From positions 1,448,001-1,512,000 of the forward strand of contig NZ_CP011393.1 in NCBI RefSeq assembly GCF_001644665.1: DNA of 64,000 nucleotides. The letters are read 5' to 3'. Shown here one piece after another: positions 63,119-64,000 of the stretch. The stretch is from Fervidobacterium pennivorans (lineage in GTDB: Bacteria > Thermotogota > Thermotogae > Thermotogales > Fervidobacteriaceae). The notes beneath the pieces were generated by a model. The model saw nothing but the letters and a program-made list of their open reading frames with translations, did not search any database and had not been told where the DNA came from. Both the position numbers and the translations under genes were made by a program. The stretch's first letter is position 1. Every line of letters begins with the position of its first letter.

Positions 63119-64000
63119 CTAGTTAGTGTTTTTCTTGAAAACCTTTGGAATCGTTGTCAAACTGAAAGAATAGCCCTCTTTTACAATCCTGACCTCAATA
63201 AAAATTGCTACGTTCTTTTTTAAGTTGCTTTCTTTAGGTATGAATTCAACCATTTTGTCCCCGTTTTCACTAAATTGTATTTGCAAATCTATACTTTCCC
63301 ATCGTGCTTTTCTGAAATCCAGCGTATCTGAAAGAGCAACCCATCCCTTTGCGTATTCTAACTCCTCAGATGTTCTAAGGATTATGCCGTTTTCGGTCTC
63401 TTTCCACGATATATCTGGAAGTTTGTTTAATATGGACAGTGCAAAAAATGCTCTGAGAGTGTTGAAAAATTCAGCCTGATTACTTACATTGTGTGCCTCG
63501 TTTGGCATAACGTATGCATACCTTGGGATAGGTACGTCATAGAAATATAGCTGAGAAGAATCAACAACCCAATACGGGTCGTTCGTGCCTATAACGACAA
63601 GTTTTGGTATGGTGAGTTTATCTTTGTAATAGAAGGGGTCAATTGCCCTAACAATTTCTGGAACTTCGGTTGGGGAAGATTCAGCTATCATTTTTGTGAG
63701 GCCATACCTTGTGTAGTCTTTTATCTGTTCACTGAATGTTCCATAATGTTCGAGCTGTTTTCGCATTTGTGCGGGCATGTTTAGATTATCGTATACGATT
63801 GGAACTATCGCAAGAACTCTTTTTTCGATAGCACCTGTCAAATATGTTGTCCAACCTCTTTTGGATGCGCCAGTTACTAAAAACTTTTGAAGTTCGATTT
63901 GTAATTCTTTTTTGAGAAAGTCCTGAACGCAGTTCATCGTTGCAACGACAGCCTTTACCATGGGAAAGAGCAAGGGCCAATCTTCCTCGCCTGTTTCGAG
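63119..64000 (-). CDS. PhoPQ-activated pathogenicity-related (PqaA) family protein, 5' end outside window
   Basis: A partial alpha/beta-hydrolase-like protein of the PqaA family (294 residues seen). Marks are EDWPLLFPMVKA, VTGASKRGWTTYLTGAI with the likely nucleophile Ser, VPIVYDNLNMPAQM, VVIGTNDPYW with the Asp and NEAHNV with the His of a possible triad. The first codons and any signal peptide lie beyond base 64000. The family name comes from Salmonella; the substrate is unknown and there is nothing pathogenic about its presence here. It is convergent with the amylase. Confidence 0.85.
   Translation of the reverse strand, partial: LETGEEDWPLLFPMVKAVVATMNCVQDFLKKELQIELQKFLVTGASKRGWTTYLTGAIEKRVLAIVPIVYDNLNMPAQMRKQLEHYGTFSEQIKDYTRYGLTKMIAESSPTEVPEIVRAIDPFYYKDKLTIPKLVVIGTNDPYWVVDSSQLYFYDVPIPRYAYVMPNEAHNVSNQAEFFNTLRAFFALSILNKLPDISWKETENGIILRTSEELEYAKGWVALSDTLDFRKARWESIDLQIQFSENGDKMVEFIPKESNLKKNVAIFIEVRIVKEGYSFSLTTIPKVFKKNTN

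Overview
The window is a low-GC, gene-dense bacterial chromosome segment that most likely comes from a member of the Thermotogota, probably Fervidobacterium or a close relative. The placement is an inference from gene content. It rests on an Omp-alpha-like protein (SLH domain, long coiled coil, C-terminal membrane anchor) directly followed by an Omp-beta-like porin, a PolC-type replicase, a Trk system with split TrkA subunits, several GH13 amylases, and many promoters with the extended -10 TGGTATAAT. No rRNA, tRNA, CRISPR array or prophage was found.

Layout. 0-4 kb: panB (cut by the window edge), oligoendopeptidase F, a 388-bp deletion derivative of an insertion sequence, and galM. 4-13 kb, minus strand: the tldD/tldE pair, mutL, and an unknown beta-rich protein with an 833-residue lipoprotein. 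13-18 kb: flgB-flgC-fliE, an SLH-less Omp-alpha paralogue, rpsO with a structured leader, a complete 1058-bp IS, and queA. 18-27.6 kb: ruvC, polC, secG, tyrS, then the Omp-alpha and Omp-beta genes. 27.7-32 kb, minus strand: eno, an intracellular amylase and murD. 32-39.3 kb: dinB, a metallo-beta-lactamase-fold protein, a VanZ-like protein, and a sensory module made of a tandem solute-binding protein, a frameshifted histidine kinase and an HD-GYP response regulator. 39.3-42.2 kb, minus strand: a double-HhH ComEA-like protein, an unknown anchored protein and an M42 aminopeptidase. 42.4-47 kb: two radical-SAM proteins, rlmN, a kinase-less PASTA protein and rsgA. 47-60.4 kb, minus strand: a run of fourteen closely packed genes covering K+ uptake (a REC regulator, two TrkA-type proteins, TrkH), membrane proteins of unknown role, AMMECR1, an MFS-like carrier, TrmI, a C-terminal processing protease, an RND exporter and a glycosyltransferase. 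60.5-64 kb: a secreted multidomain amylase and a partial PqaA-like protein.

The most informative observations are these. The kinase-less PASTA protein sits in the rlmN-rsgA slot where many Firmicutes encode the PASTA kinase. The SLH-less Omp-alpha paralogue carries the same two coiled-coil blocks as the full-length protein but in the opposite order. The two copies of the IS (one complete, one internally deleted) both have perfect 8-bp target duplications and both landed directly upstream of a ribosome binding site. The histidine kinase is split by a -1 frameshift. The promoter ahead of the fourteen-gene run is tandemly duplicated. Functions are inferred by family recognition from the translated sequence; no database search was run.
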